A program made the translations under genes and the position numbers. Below, piece by piece: positions 55,496 to 64,000 of a DNA stretch of 64,000 nucleotides. The DNA comes from Neoroseomonas lacus (GTDB lineage: Bacteria; Pseudomonadota; Alphaproteobacteria; Acetobacterales; Acetobacteraceae): NCBI RefSeq assembly GCF_014644535.1, contig NZ_BMKW01000001.1, positions 616,233 through 680,232 of the forward strand, read 5' to 3'. Position 1 is the first letter of the stretch. Each line of letters begins with the position of its first letter. Below the pieces are notes generated by a model that had not been told where the DNA came from, did no database searches, and saw nothing but the letters and a program-made list of their open reading frames with translations.

Positions 55496-56335
55496 CGCGA
55501 GGTAGGCGCCGCTCATGGTCAAGTCCTGCACCAGTGAATTGCTGCCCTGGTTGTAGGACATGTAGCGCCAGCCCAGCTGAACGCCCGCCCAGCCGGACTG
55601 GTAGCCGATGCCCGCGAAGGTCTGCCAGGTGAAGTTCGAATCGCCCGTGCCAATGTCGAGGTAATACGGGACGAAGAAACCGGACTCGGCGATGTTGATG
55701 CGTCCGCGCACGCCAACGATGCCATTCCAGATGTTGTCGGTGCCGGACAGGCGCCCGGCGCCGCCGAAGGTGGGTCCCGCATTGCCGCGCGGCCCGACCA
55801 GCGTAACCGCGACGTTGTAGTCGGTGGTGGAGTCGATGCCGAGGTAGCGGAAGCCCGCAAGCACATCGACATTGCCCCACGTGCCGGACGCGACCGTATA
55901 GCCGCCGGCCAGCGTCCAGAGCGTTGTCTTGAGGGTCGAGTTGCCGCTGGCGTCCACCGTGCTGGAGATCGGGTCACGCCCGACATCCAGGAGGTTCACG
56001 GATTGGACGCGGCTCGATCCCGCACTGGCGCTGACATACATGATGTCGGTTATCAGCGAGAAGCGGTCGTAGCGGACCGTCCCGGCGAGGGCGAGGGCCG
56101 CGTTCAGGTTCGCGAAATAGTCGTCGGCATTGGCCTTGACGTCCGCCGTACCGCCGGCGTTATTCGGCAAATTGTAGCGCAGGTTCGCGCTGACCGATGG
56201 CAGCCAGACATAGGGCGCGATCTCGAAGCTCCAGCCCGGCCGGAGGCCGGTGTCCTGCGCCGCGGCGCCGGAGGTTGCGCCGATGGCGATCAGCGCGGCT
56301 GCTGCGGCAAGGTTGCGTCCGGAATGGTTCGTCAT
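55478..56335 (-). CDS. Outer-membrane beta-barrel protein
   Basis: A 285-residue protein with a signal peptide (residues 1-26, ending GAAAQ). The mature part has alternating strands with aromatic residues (SFEIAPYVWLPSVSANLRYN; GIGYQSGWAGVQLGWRYMSY) and ends in AYLALNFSF, with the C-terminal Phe expected for Bam-dependent insertion. It is the third gene of a minus-strand set with an arylsulfatase and a small exported protein, 34 bases after the latter. It may serve uptake of sulfate ester products; that is inference. Confidence 0.8.
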   Translation of the reverse strand: MTNHSGRNLAAAAALIAIGATSGAAAQDTGLRPGWSFEIAPYVWLPSVSANLRYNLPNNAGGTADVKANADDYFANLNAALALAGTVRYDRFSLITDIMYVSASAGSSRVQSVNLLDVGRDPISSTVDASGNSTLKTTLWTLAGGYTVASGTWGNVDVLAGFRYLGIDSTTDYNVAVTLVGPRGNAGPTFGGAGRLSGTDNIWNGIVGVRGRINIAESGFFVPYYLDIGTGDSNFTWQTFAGIGYQSGWAGVQLGWRYMSYNQGSNSLVQDLTMSGAYLALNFSF

Positions 56336-56369
56336 GTTCGGTCTTTCCTATGCCTGTCGCTTCGCAACC

Positions 56370-56909
56370 CTAGCGTATCCAGGCGCGGCGAAACCCGCGG
56401 CGTGCGACGCCGGCGAAGGAGAATGGTGTGCGCGGCATGCCGATGATGTCGATGAAGACCGAAACATCCTCGCCGGCATCAGGCATCGTCCCGGACAGGA
56501 CCTGCACGACGTAGGCGAGGCTGCCGCCCTCCAGCACCGGGTTGCGCAGCATCACCACGATCTGGCGAAGTTCGCCGCCCTCGACGATCGACACGTCTGC
56601 GTTCGGCGGATCGGACAGGAAGCTGTCGTGCCCTTGGCTCCAGAAGGGCACGAAGGCGGCCGTGCGCATGTTGCCGGCGATGCGGTCCGGGCGGTCGGCG
56701 AAGAACAGCGTGACCGGGCTGACATCGTGAAGGGTAAGCCGGCTGGCCCCACGGTCGAAGGTCATGCGCCGGGCGGTCTGCACGAATAGGAAGTCGGCAA
56801 TGCTGGAGGCGTCCGCCGCGGCTGGCGCCTGCGCCGCCGCGGGAGAGATGGCGGCCGCGAGCGCCGCGGCTGCGGCGGCCGTTCTGGTCAGATCACGCCG
56901 CGTTGTCAT
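56370..56909 (-). CDS. Exported protein with Tat-like leader, unknown
   Basis: A 179-residue exported protein. The leader MTTRRDLTRTAAAAAALAAA has twin Arg followed by a hydrophobic Ala-rich stretch and AAAQA cleavage, suggestive of Tat or Sec export. The mature part contains SRLTLHDVSPVTLFFADRPD, RTAAFVPFWSQGHDSFLSDP and PNADVSIVEGG. The same pattern recurs in the gene at 61025-61729. I recognise no named family. It lies between arylsulfatase and porin genes, so it may support sulfate ester use or a cell-surface function. Confidence 0.7.
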   Translation of the reverse strand: MTTRRDLTRTAAAAAALAAAISPAAAQAPAAADASSIADFLFVQTARRMTFDRGASRLTLHDVSPVTLFFADRPDRIAGNMRTAAFVPFWSQGHDSFLSDPPNADVSIVEGGELRQIVVMLRNPVLEGGSLAYVVQVLSGTMPDAGEDVSVFIDIIGMPRTPFSFAGVARRGFRRAWIR

Positions 56910-57019
56910 GGTTTCGAACCTCCAGTTGCTGCCTGCCGGGCGCCTCATGCCCCGCAGTCCAGCGTCGCGCGGGTCGTATCAGGATCCCCGGGCGGAACGG
57001 CCACCCGGGGGTGTCAGCA

Positions 57020-59599
57020 TCAGTTCCGTCGTTGTGGCGCAGGTGCGGCTGGCGCTGCCGGCGCTGCGGGAGCCGCCGCCGGCGCCGTCCCCGGCGCGGG
57101 CCGTTCGGCGTCGCGGGCCCGTGCCTGGATCGCGGCCAGGAACCGAATCACTGCCTCGGTCGTCGTCGTCGTCTCGCCTGTGTCGATGGTGATCCGGCCG
57201 ATCCGCCCGGTGAAGTTGAACGGCACCTGGTAGTCGCGGTCGTCCACCGGCGTGCCGGTATCGAGCCCGACATCGAAGGTCTCGTCCCAGGCGAAGGTGA
57301 AGGGGATCGTCCGTGGCATGCTGCGCTGCGCGACCTGCGTGCCGTTGACGGAAAGCGTGCCGGTGCCACCATGCGCGAAGGGAGCGGGCCCCTGCGGGTC
57401 GAGCGCGAAGTCGAACACCACCGTATGGCGCCCTGGCGGAAGGGCCTGCGGCGCCTCCCACTTCACGCGCTCGAGGTCGAGCATGTTCATGGTGAAGACC
57501 GGCCTTCCCTCTCGCAGGTAGAGCCCCCAGCCCGCGAAGCGGCCGCCTTGGGTCACAAGCATCCCGCTCGCGCCGCCCTGGGGCACCTCGATCTCCGCCG
57601 TGATGCGGTAGGATCGGTTGAGGATGTTGGGCGCGGCATTCGCCTGCGTGCAGCAGGAGGCGCCGGTATAGACGAACTGCCGCCGCCCCGCCGCGGGTCC
57701 CGGACGCGTCGAGATCATCGCCGCGATCGAGTTGTTCAGCGGGAAGACCTGGTTGCGCGTAGCCTCCATGATGAAGAGTTCCTGCATGCTGCGCAGCCGC
57801 TCGGGCTGCTCAGCCGCCAGGTCGCGGACCTGCGTCGGGTCCGCGCTCATGTCATAGAGTTCCCAGCGGTAGCCGTTCATCACGTCCGACGGGAGCGGGG
57901 AGGTCGCCCCGGCCCAGGGGGTCGAGGGCGGCGTGGTGCTGGCGATCCAGCCATCATGGTAGATGGCGCGATTGCCCAGGATCTCGAAATACTGAGTGCG
58001 GCGGGTGGAGGGCGCCTGCGCTGCCTCACGCGGCAGCGTGTAGGCCATGCTGACCCCGTCCATCGGCCGCTGTGCGATGCCGTTCACCATGTTCGGCTGC
58101 GGGATGCCGGCGAGGTCGAGGATGGTCGGCACGATGTCGATCACATGGTGGAACTGCGTGCGGATGCCGCCACGGTCGGTGATGCGCGCGGGCCAGGAGA
58201 CCGCCATGCCGTTACGGGTGCCGCCGAAATGGGAGGCGACCTGCTTCGTCCAGCGATAGGGCGTGCCAAAGGACCAGGTCCACGGCACCGCCATGTGGTT
58301 GTAGGTGCGGTCGGTGCCCCAGACCGGGATGAAGGGCATCTGCTGCTCGGCGGTGAGTGCGACGCCGTTGAAGTACATCACCTCGTTCGGCGTGCCGTTG
58401 AGTGAGCCCTCGGCGCTGCTGCCGTTGTCGCCGCTGATGTAGATGATGAGCGTGTTGTCGCGTTGGCCGAGCCGCTCAACCTCTGCGATGACGCGCCCGG
58501 TCTCGGCGTCGGCGTAGGCGAGGTAGGCGGCGTAGACCGTGACCTGGCGGATGAAGAGCCGCTTCTCGGCGTCGCTCAGGCTGTCCCAGCGCGGCAGGAA
58601 GTCGGGCCAGGGCGGCAGGACGGCGTTGGCCGGGATCACGCCGAGGCGCTTCTGGTTCTCGAAGATGCGCTCGCGCAGGCGCTCCCAACCATCGTTGAAC
58701 AGGTTCAGCGCCTCGATGCGCTGGATCCATTCCTGCGTCGGGTGATGCGGCGCGTGCGTCGCGCCCGGCGCGAAGTGCACGAACCAGGGGCGGTTCGGGT
58801 CGATCTCGGCGCGGTTGCGAATATAGGTGATGGCGTCGTCCGCCATCGCGGTTATCAGGTTCCAGGTGCCGGGCGCCGCCCCGAGATAGGGGTGGATCGG
58901 CGTGGTGTTGCGGAACAGGTTGCCGGGCTGCCACTGGGACGTATCGCCGCCGACGAAGCCGTAGAAATAGTCGAAGCCCATGCCGGAGGGCCAGTTGGTG
59001 AAGGGGCCGGCGGTGCTCGCTTCCCAGGGCGGCACGTTGTGGTTCTTGCCGAACCAAGCGGTGGCGTAGCCGTTCTGCTGCAGGATGCGCCCGATCGTCG
59101 CGGTCTCGGGCGGAATGATAGAATTATAGCCGGGATAGCCGCTCGATAGTTCGGCGACGTTGCCGAAGCCGACCTGGTGGTGGTTGCGCCCGGTCAGCAG
59201 CGCGGCGCGCGTGGGCGAGCACAGCGCAGTGGTGTGGAAGGTGGTGTAGCGCAGGCCGTTCTGGGCGACGCTGTCGAGCGTCGGGGTCGGGATCACCCCG
59301 CCGAAGGTGGACGGCGCCGCATAGCCGACATCGTCGGTCAGGATCAGCAGCACGTTCGGTGCGCGTTCCGGCGGCATGGTCTGCGGCGGCCAAGCCGGCG
59401 CACTGTCGATGGCGTTGGGCAGGATGGCGCCGGTGAAGGGCGGCGTCGGGGCGGGCAACTGCAGGCCCTGCGGCGTCATCACCGCGCTCGGCGCGCCCGG
59501 CGTCCCGCGGATCTGCTGTGCGGAGGTCGAAGAAACGCCCGCTCCGAACACGACGGCTGAGAGCAGCAGTGCGCGCGTGAGATGAGTTATCCTCAACAT
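57020..59599 (-). CDS. Exported arylsulfatase
   Basis: An 859-residue sulfatase with signal peptide (about 1-28). Catalytic features are LILTDDVGYAAPSTFGG with metal-binding Asp89-Asp90, and TTALCSPTRAALLTGRN, where Cys127 in the C-x-P-x-R motif is matured to formylglycine. ISGDNGSSAEG and the block HFGGTRNGMAVSWPARI are typical too. The C-terminal 270 residues form a beta-rich domain (GGRFAGWGLYLREGRPVFTM) and an Ala/Pro-rich tail. Length exceeds most arylsulfatases. It probably cleaves sulfate esters in the periplasm; the formylglycine-generating enzyme is not in the window. Confidence 0.93.
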   Translation of the reverse strand: MLRITHLTRALLLSAVVFGAGVSSTSAQQIRGTPGAPSAVMTPQGLQLPAPTPPFTGAILPNAIDSAPAWPPQTMPPERAPNVLLILTDDVGYAAPSTFGGVIPTPTLDSVAQNGLRYTTFHTTALCSPTRAALLTGRNHHQVGFGNVAELSSGYPGYNSIIPPETATIGRILQQNGYATAWFGKNHNVPPWEASTAGPFTNWPSGMGFDYFYGFVGGDTSQWQPGNLFRNTTPIHPYLGAAPGTWNLITAMADDAITYIRNRAEIDPNRPWFVHFAPGATHAPHHPTQEWIQRIEALNLFNDGWERLRERIFENQKRLGVIPANAVLPPWPDFLPRWDSLSDAEKRLFIRQVTVYAAYLAYADAETGRVIAEVERLGQRDNTLIIYISGDNGSSAEGSLNGTPNEVMYFNGVALTAEQQMPFIPVWGTDRTYNHMAVPWTWSFGTPYRWTKQVASHFGGTRNGMAVSWPARITDRGGIRTQFHHVIDIVPTILDLAGIPQPNMVNGIAQRPMDGVSMAYTLPREAAQAPSTRRTQYFEILGNRAIYHDGWIASTTPPSTPWAGATSPLPSDVMNGYRWELYDMSADPTQVRDLAAEQPERLRSMQELFIMEATRNQVFPLNNSIAAMISTRPGPAAGRRQFVYTGASCCTQANAAPNILNRSYRITAEIEVPQGGASGMLVTQGGRFAGWGLYLREGRPVFTMNMLDLERVKWEAPQALPPGRHTVVFDFALDPQGPAPFAHGGTGTLSVNGTQVAQRSMPRTIPFTFAWDETFDVGLDTGTPVDDRDYQVPFNFTGRIGRITIDTGETTTTTEAVIRFLAAIQARARDAERPAPGTAPAAAPAAPAAPAAPAPQRRN

Positions 59600-59803
59600 T
59601 CTGGGCCCTCTCGGCAAACTCTTGCAGAAAGCATGCGCTGCCGCGCTCGCCTACCCTTGCACGCCCGGCTACGGGGGCGTGATGAATCCTTATCCATATT
59701 CGGCACAAACGCCCGACGCCCTGAATTCTAGGCAATCGTTCTAATGAATATGCCGCTGCGTGCATCTGAGTATTGATCTGCATCAACCGCGTAACGGCCC
59801 CGC

Positions 59804-60853
59804 GGTCAGATCGTTAGAGTTGTTTGATCCCGGGGTCTGACGGTGCAGTCTTTTCCCAGGCATGGAAGGACGCGCTTTGGGCCAAGTTCTCCACGGCTGC
59901 GCCACCACGACAGAGGCGGTCCGTCGCGCGATCCAGCATAGTCAAGCGAGCCTGAGGGAGTTCGCCCGACGCTATGGGGTGAACCCGAAGACAGTCGCCA
60001 AATGGCGCAAACGGACCTCGGTCGCTGATCTGCCGACCGGTCCATGTGAGGCGCACTCCTCCACCCTGTCGGCCGAGCAGGAGGCCATCATCGTCGCCTT
60101 CCGCCGTCACACCCTGCTGCCGCTGGACGACTGCCTCTACGCGCTCCAACTGACCATACCGCGCATCACACGCTCGGCGCTGCATCGCTGCCTGCTGCGC
60201 CATGGCATCTCCCGCCTGCCGGAGGTCGAGGGCGACAGGCCCGCCAAGAAGGCCTTCAAGGCATATCCCATCGGCTACTTCCACATCGACATCGCCGAAG
60301 TGCAGACCGCCGAAGGAATGCTCCACCTTTTCGTGGCTTTCGACAGCACCAGCACGTTCGCCTTCGTCCAGCTGGTCGAGAGCGCTACTCACGCCAGAGC
60401 CTCAGCCTTCCTCGAAGCCCTCGTCGCCGCCGTGCCCTACCGCATCCACACCGTGCGCGCCGACAATGGCATCCAGTTCCGCTTCGCGCCGCGCTACGCT
60501 GATGGCCCCACCGCCCGCTACATGACCCACATGTTGGCTATGCGATGCCAGGAGCACGGCATCGAGCATCGCTTCACCCGCATCAACCATCCCTGGACCA
60601 ACGGCCAGGTCGAGCGGATGAACCGCACCATCAAGGACGCCACCGTCAAGCGCTTCCACTACGACAGCCACGACCAGCTCAGCCGGCACCTCGATGACTT
60701 CGTCGCTGCCTACAACTTCGGCCGGTGCCTCAAGCGGCTACGCGGCCTCACGCCCTGCGAATTCACCTGCAAGGTATGGGCAACCGAGCCCCAACGCTTC
60801 ACCGCAAACCCAGACCACCAAATACCGGGACCAAACAGCTAACCCGCTGACCG
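59804..60853 (+). mobile_element. IS481-type insertion sequence
   Basis: A single transposase gene is flanked by imperfect inverted repeats: the left arm, from GGTCAG at 59804 through TGTTTGATCCCGG (59821-59833), pairs with the right arm ending at 60853 (reverse complement GGTCAGCGGGTTAGC, then TGTTTGGTCCCGG). Inner TGT/ACA ends at 59821 and 60837 are an alternative boundary. No target duplication is evident, so the element may be old or its boundaries slightly off. Confidence 0.65.
59862..60842 (+). CDS. IS481-family transposase
   Basis: A 326-residue transposase. The N-terminal helix-turn-helix reads SLREFARRYGVNPKTVAKWR, and the rve/DDE integrase core includes YFHIDIAEVQTAEGMLHLFV (first Asp), VRADNGIQFRF (second Asp) and HPWTNGQVERMNRTIKDATV (Glu). 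The triad and length are complete, so it may be active. Its stop falls inside the right inverted repeat. Confidence 0.92.
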   Translation: MEGRALGQVLHGCATTTEAVRRAIQHSQASLREFARRYGVNPKTVAKWRKRTSVADLPTGPCEAHSSTLSAEQEAIIVAFRRHTLLPLDDCLYALQLTIPRITRSALHRCLLRHGISRLPEVEGDRPAKKAFKAYPIGYFHIDIAEVQTAEGMLHLFVAFDSTSTFAFVQLVESATHARASAFLEALVAAVPYRIHTVRADNGIQFRFAPRYADGPTARYMTHMLAMRCQEHGIEHRFTRINHPWTNGQVERMNRTIKDATVKRFHYDSHDQLSRHLDDFVAAYNFGRCLKRLRGLTPCEFTCKVWATEPQRFTANPDHQIPGPNS

Positions 60854-61024
60854 ACAACCACGTGAGAGCTTCGCCGCTGACTGCGATCCATGGGAACTCC
60901 GAACGGGGGAGCCCAGCCTAGTAGTTTGTCCACCTTGCGCTGAATCCAGCGCGAAACCGTTCCGACGGGCTTTGATGCACCTGCAGACAGCGCGTGCCCG
61001 ATCCCCCCCGAGCATCGCTGGCCT

Positions 61025-61729
61025 TTGGGTCTGCTGCGTCTGATTCGGGAACCGCCACCATGCGCCTGCGGTTTGCCGCCCTACCTTCTCGATCTCGTCC
61101 TCGGCGGACCACTGGCCTCGGCGCAGGCGCCGCAGCCACCGCAACCACAATTCATGTTCGTGCCGGTCGCCGAGGACATGCGCGCCGATGCCTCCACCCT
61201 GCGCCTGATCGGTATCGCGCAGCAGACGGTGTACTTCACCGACCGCCCGGCGCGCACGGCTGGCCACCTGCCGATGGCCGCCCATCTCGAGGAATGGACG
61301 ACCGCCGCAGGACGGGACAATTTCACCATCGATCCGCCGAACGCGATGCTGTCGGTGTTCGAGCCCGGGCAGCCGCATCCCAAGACGCTCGACACCATCT
61401 CCGCGATGGTTGAGCCGATGGACATGGTCGAAATCCGCGCGGCGCGCGAGCCGCATTTGTATGCGGGCAAGCCGCTCCCGCTCATCATGCGCGGCTGGGT
61501 CTCGACCATCACCCGTGACGAGTCCATTGCGCAGGACGGCACGCCGCAGCGCCTGTCGCGCGGCGACCTGGTCAGCGCCGCCTACATGACTCGCATCGCG
61601 CACCAGATCGCACCGTTGCAGGGATGGACGACTTCCGTGGCGCTCGAGCGCGGCACGGGCTTCCTCGACCGCACCAAGCGGCAGCAGACGCCATACTTCG
61701 GCGAGTCCGGGCGGGGGCCGTTCTCGTGA
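61025..61729 (+). CDS. Exported protein paralogue with frameshifted leader
   Basis: The body of this frame (about 61110 onward) matches the exported protein at 56370: STLRLIGIAQQTVYFTDRPA and FTIDPPNAMLSVFEPGQP align with SRLTLHDVSPVTLFFADRPD and FLSDPPNADVSIVEGGEL. The intact frame starts at a poor TTG. The natural start appears to be ATG 61060 (MRLRFAAL), one frame away; joining it to LLDLVLGGPLASAQA near 61085 would give a normal signal peptide. A small indel has therefore probably broken the leader. It lies just right of the IS481 element and its C-terminus overlaps a nuclease remnant on the other strand. Confidence 0.6.
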   Translation: MGLLRLIREPPPCACGLPPYLLDLVLGGPLASAQAPQPPQPQFMFVPVAEDMRADASTLRLIGIAQQTVYFTDRPARTAGHLPMAAHLEEWTTAAGRDNFTIDPPNAMLSVFEPGQPHPKTLDTISAMVEPMDMVEIRAAREPHLYAGKPLPLIMRGWVSTITRDESIAQDGTPQRLSRGDLVSAAYMTRIAHQIAPLQGWTTSVALERGTGFLDRTKRQQTPYFGESGRGPFS

Positions 61730-62009
61730 TCCCGTCCTTCGACACCACTGCGGCCGCCCCGATCGGCGCCGCGCGCATCGACCACGCCGTCAATCCCATG
61801 CGGTCGCGTGCGGAACGCGCCAAGCGCGTCTCAGCCGGGCAGCGGCCGTGCATTTCCGGCGCGTCCAATCCAATTACCCGCACCCGTTCGACGCCGTAGG
61901 CGAGGGTATCACCATCGACGGCGCGACATCGGAGCTGCGCTTCCGCCTCGTCCGGGTGAATCGCGGCCGCCAAAGCGACAGCAAGAATGAGTGCGGCTGT
62001 GCGAAGCAT
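61572..62009 (-). pseudogene. Truncated thermonuclease-like (SNase) gene
   Basis: The frame from ATG 62009 has a signal-peptide-like leader (LRTAALILAVALAAA) followed by RCRAVDGDTLAYGVERVRVI and GLDAPEMHGRCPAETRLARS, the N-terminal strands of the staphylococcal nuclease fold with the VDGD metal Asp and Arg. Beyond about 61800 the family pattern is lost in this frame, although DARGADRGGRSGVEGRD in another frame may be a decayed continuation. The catalytic Glu and second Arg are missing. It converges on and overlaps the exported-protein paralogue. Confidence 0.55.
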
Positions 62010-62292
62010 GGCGCCGGCATAGTCTCCTCGGCATTGCCCGTCGTCAGCGATGTCGGGTTGGTCAACCATGGCGCGAAGCCTCCAGTCCGCTGCGACTGGC
62101 TATTCCAAACTCCCCAGCCGGACCGATTGTCGTGATTTCGTGTTCGCACGCACGCTGACCGCGGCGCCGCCCGGGCGTGTTGAGCAGCGGGCGGGGTTGT
62201 GTGCTTTGATGCTTCCGCCGGCGTCGAGCGATGACCCGTGGATGGCGCTACGCAACGAGCCGGGGCCCCCGCGGCATCGATGGGAGGAACCC

Positions 62293-63624
62293 ATGAACGA
62301 TCGGCGCTTGGCGACTGTCCCGACCGCAGGCTCGCACCACGTCGTTGTGATCGGCGGGGGCTTTGCAGGACTGGCGACCGTCCTCGGCCTCAAAGGTGCG
62401 GCCGTGCGGATCACGATGATCGATCAACGTAACCACCACCTTTTTCAGCCTCTTCTCTACCAGGTGGCCACGGCCTCGCTCGCGACGTCCGACATCGCGT
62501 GGCCGATCCGGTGGCTTCTCCGCCACCGCCCGGACGTAACAACATTGCTCGGTACAGTCACGGGCGTGAGCCCCTCTGATCGGAGGGTCCGTTTGGACGA
62601 TGGCCAGACTATCGACTTCGATTCCCTCATCGTCGCAACGGGCGCACGTCATGCCTACTTTGGTCATGACGAATGGGAGCCCTTCGCGCCGGGCCTCAAG
62701 ACCCTTGAGGATGCGACCACCATCCGCCGCCGCATCCTGGTGGCCTTTGAACAAGCCGAGAGGGAAGTTGATGTGCGGCGCCGCGCCGCGCTGATGACCT
62801 TCGTTGTCATTGGCGGCGGACCGACCGGTGTCGAGTTGGCCGGCACGATTGCCGAGCTGGCTCACCACACCCTGAAGGGAGAGTTTCGACGTATCGATCC
62901 GAAAGCAACGCGGGTTGTGCTGGTCGAAGCCGGGCCGCGAATCCTGCCAGGATTCCTGCCCGACCTCTCCGCCTACGCACAGAGGGCTCTCGAACGGCTC
63001 GGCGTCGAGGTCGCACTCGGCGCGCCCGTGACGGCATGCACCGCTGAGGGTGCCACCTTCGCCGGCGATCTTCTGCCGGCGGCAACCATTATCTGGGCCG
63101 CCGGCGTACAGGCTTCGCCTGCGGCCGAGTGGCTCGCTGCGCCATCCGATCGTGCTGGACGTGTGCTTGTCGAACCCGATCTGACGGTTCCGGGCCATCC
63201 CGATATCTTCGTTATTGGCGATGCGGCGGCCGTGAAAGCACCGGACGGGTCACCTGTTCCCGGCATCGCGCCGGCAGCCAAGCAAGAAGGGCGACACGTC
63301 GCCGCTTCGATACGAGCGCGCCTGGCCGGCGACACGGCGGCGCGGCCCTTTCGGTACCGTTATGCTGGGAGCCTCGCAACCATCGGCAAGCGGGAGGCCA
63401 TCGTCGATTTCGGATGGCTGAAGCTGCGTGGTAGGTTTGCGTGGTGGCTCTGGGGCATTGCGCACGTCTACTTCCTGATCGGTGCGCGGAACCGCTTGAT
63501 GGTGTCGCTCAACTGGCTGTGGATCTATCTGCGCGACCAACGAAGCGCCCGACTTATCACGCAGGGGCTGCCCGGCGAGAGGCGTGCCGACACAGAAGCC
63601 GTTCCACCCATACGGGTTTCATGA
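62293..63624 (+). CDS. ndh: Type II NADH dehydrogenase-like FAD/NAD(P) oxidoreductase
   Basis: A 443-residue NDH-2-like flavoprotein, which moves electrons from NADH to quinone without proton pumping. The FAD fold is HVVVIGGGFAGLATVLGL, the NAD fold FVVIGGGPTGVELAGTIAEL, and the second FAD segment DIFVIGDAAAV. A C-terminal amphipathic/hydrophobic region (WWLWGIAHVYFLIGARNRLM) is the usual membrane contact. GGGAGGAA lies just before the ATG at 62293; longer frames to 62050 lack a ribosome site. Confidence 0.92.
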   Translation: MNDRRLATVPTAGSHHVVVIGGGFAGLATVLGLKGAAVRITMIDQRNHHLFQPLLYQVATASLATSDIAWPIRWLLRHRPDVTTLLGTVTGVSPSDRRVRLDDGQTIDFDSLIVATGARHAYFGHDEWEPFAPGLKTLEDATTIRRRILVAFEQAEREVDVRRRAALMTFVVIGGGPTGVELAGTIAELAHHTLKGEFRRIDPKATRVVLVEAGPRILPGFLPDLSAYAQRALERLGVEVALGAPVTACTAEGATFAGDLLPAATIIWAAGVQASPAAEWLAAPSDRAGRVLVEPDLTVPGHPDIFVIGDAAAVKAPDGSPVPGIAPAAKQEGRHVAASIRARLAGDTAARPFRYRYAGSLATIGKREAIVDFGWLKLRGRFAWWLWGIAHVYFLIGARNRLMVSLNWLWIYLRDQRSARLITQGLPGERRADTEAVPPIRVS

Positions 63625-63633
63625 GGCCTTCGC

Positions 63634-63699
63634 ATGTGCAACCTCCACAGCCTGACCAAGGGCCAGCAGGCCATCCGCGACCTGGTGAGCGTGTGGAAG
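63634..63699 (+). pseudogene. YedK-like SOS-response peptidase, N-terminal fragment
   Basis: ATG 63634 opens MCNLHSLTKGQQAIRDLVSV and WKDSTG, the N-terminus of the YedK/HMCES family with its catalytic Cys2, which covalently traps abasic sites. After about 22 residues the match ends and IS3 sequence begins in another frame. Only this stub remains in the window. Confidence 0.65.
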
Positions 63700-64000
63700 G
63701 ACAGCACGGGCAGGCGAACGAGATCCTGCGCAAGGCGTCGGCGTATTTCGCCCAGGCGGAGCTCGACCGCCGGTTCAAGCTATGATCGGCTTTATCGATG
63801 ATCATCGCGGGGCATACGGGGTCGAGCCGATCTGCAAGATCCTGCCGATCGACCCGTCGACCTATCGCGCGCAGGTGGCCCGGCGGCGTGATCCGGCGAA
63901 GCAGCCGGCCCGTGCCAGGCGCGATGCCGCGCTGATGCCCGAGATCGCGCGGGTGTTCGCGGAAAACTTCCGCGTCTATGGCGTGCGCAAGGTCTGGCGG
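63700..64000 (+). mobile_element. 5'-truncated IS3-family element, running off the window
   Basis: From about 63700 one frame gives GQANEILRKASAYFAQAELD and ends at 63785; this is only the C-terminal end of IS3 OrfA. It is followed by an OrfB start overlapping by ATGA. The 5' end and the rest of OrfA are missing and replaced by the YedK-like stub, so the element was cut by a deletion or recombination. The right end is outside the window. Confidence 0.7.
63782..64000 (+). CDS. IS3-family transposase OrfB, N-terminal part
   Basis: The first 73 residues of OrfB: MIGFIDDHRGAYGVEPICKI, DPSTYRAQVARRRDPAKQPA, and EIARVFAENFRVYGVRKVWR, the conserved region before the DDE core. The gene continues past 64000. 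Start is a visible ATG; in intact IS3 elements OrfB is normally made by frameshifting from OrfA, which is lost here. Confidence 0.85.
   Translation, partial: MIGFIDDHRGAYGVEPICKILPIDPSTYRAQVARRRDPAKQPARARRDAALMPEIARVFAENFRVYGVRKVWR

Overview
The window is high-GC DNA with tightly packed genes, many with ATGA start/stop overlaps. Gene content (queuosine cluster with a VUT-family transporter, HyuA/HyuB oxoprolinase-type enzymes, DUF3489 protein, IclR/M20 pair) suggests an alphaproteobacterium, most likely an Acetobacteraceae of the Roseomonas type. That placement is inference; no rRNA or tRNA gene was seen.

Layout. (1) 1-3771, minus: hyuA-hyuB-MaoC-like operon, the last gene cut by the window edge. 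(2) 3910-5409: a periplasmic metallophosphoesterase-like protein and a small exported protein, divergent. (3) 5456-10882: queuosine block queA-tgt-queF, queG-queC-VUT transporter, with a VOC gene on the opposite strand between the two halves. (4) 11587-17361, minus: surface-glycan operon with a TPR-like protein, a GT2-GT4 fusion, a small helical protein, an FkbM methyltransferase and a methyltransferase-Stf0 sulfotransferase fusion. (5) 17362-18623: gene-poor stretch with decayed coding traces. (6) 18624-24169, plus: a three-gene cassette of CHAT caspase-like protease, membrane-spanning STAND NTPase and an unrecognised protein, probably a conflict or defence system. (7) 24287-25119: IS66 remnant and a fragmentary ORF. 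(8) 25120-50301, minus: about 25 kb of nineteen co-directional genes for a contractile injection system (sheath, tube, hub, spike, PAAR, gp25, baseplate J and I-like proteins, collagen-like fibre, BNR-propeller protein). It has no capsid, terminase or lysis genes and no AAA+ disassembly ATPase. It carries a membrane-embedded zinc-phospholipase-C-like protein and a 1110-residue helical protein. (9) 50677-55495: small membrane protein, DUF3489 protein with a probable frameshift, divergent IclR regulator and M20 amidohydrolase, a haloperoxidase-type alpha/beta hydrolase and a truncated second hydrolase. (10) 55478-59599, minus: arylsulfatase, exported protein and outer-membrane barrel. (11) 59804-62009: IS481-type element, a damaged paralogue of the exported protein and a truncated nuclease. 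(12) 62293-64000: type II NADH dehydrogenase, then a YedK-like fragment joined to a 5'-truncated IS3 element running off the window.

The two systems most worth attention are the CHAT-STAND cassette and the contractile injection system. They converge on a transposon-scarred junction near 24.2-25.1 kb, which looks like an accessory island. Functions given for both are inferred from domains visible in the translations; no homology search was run.
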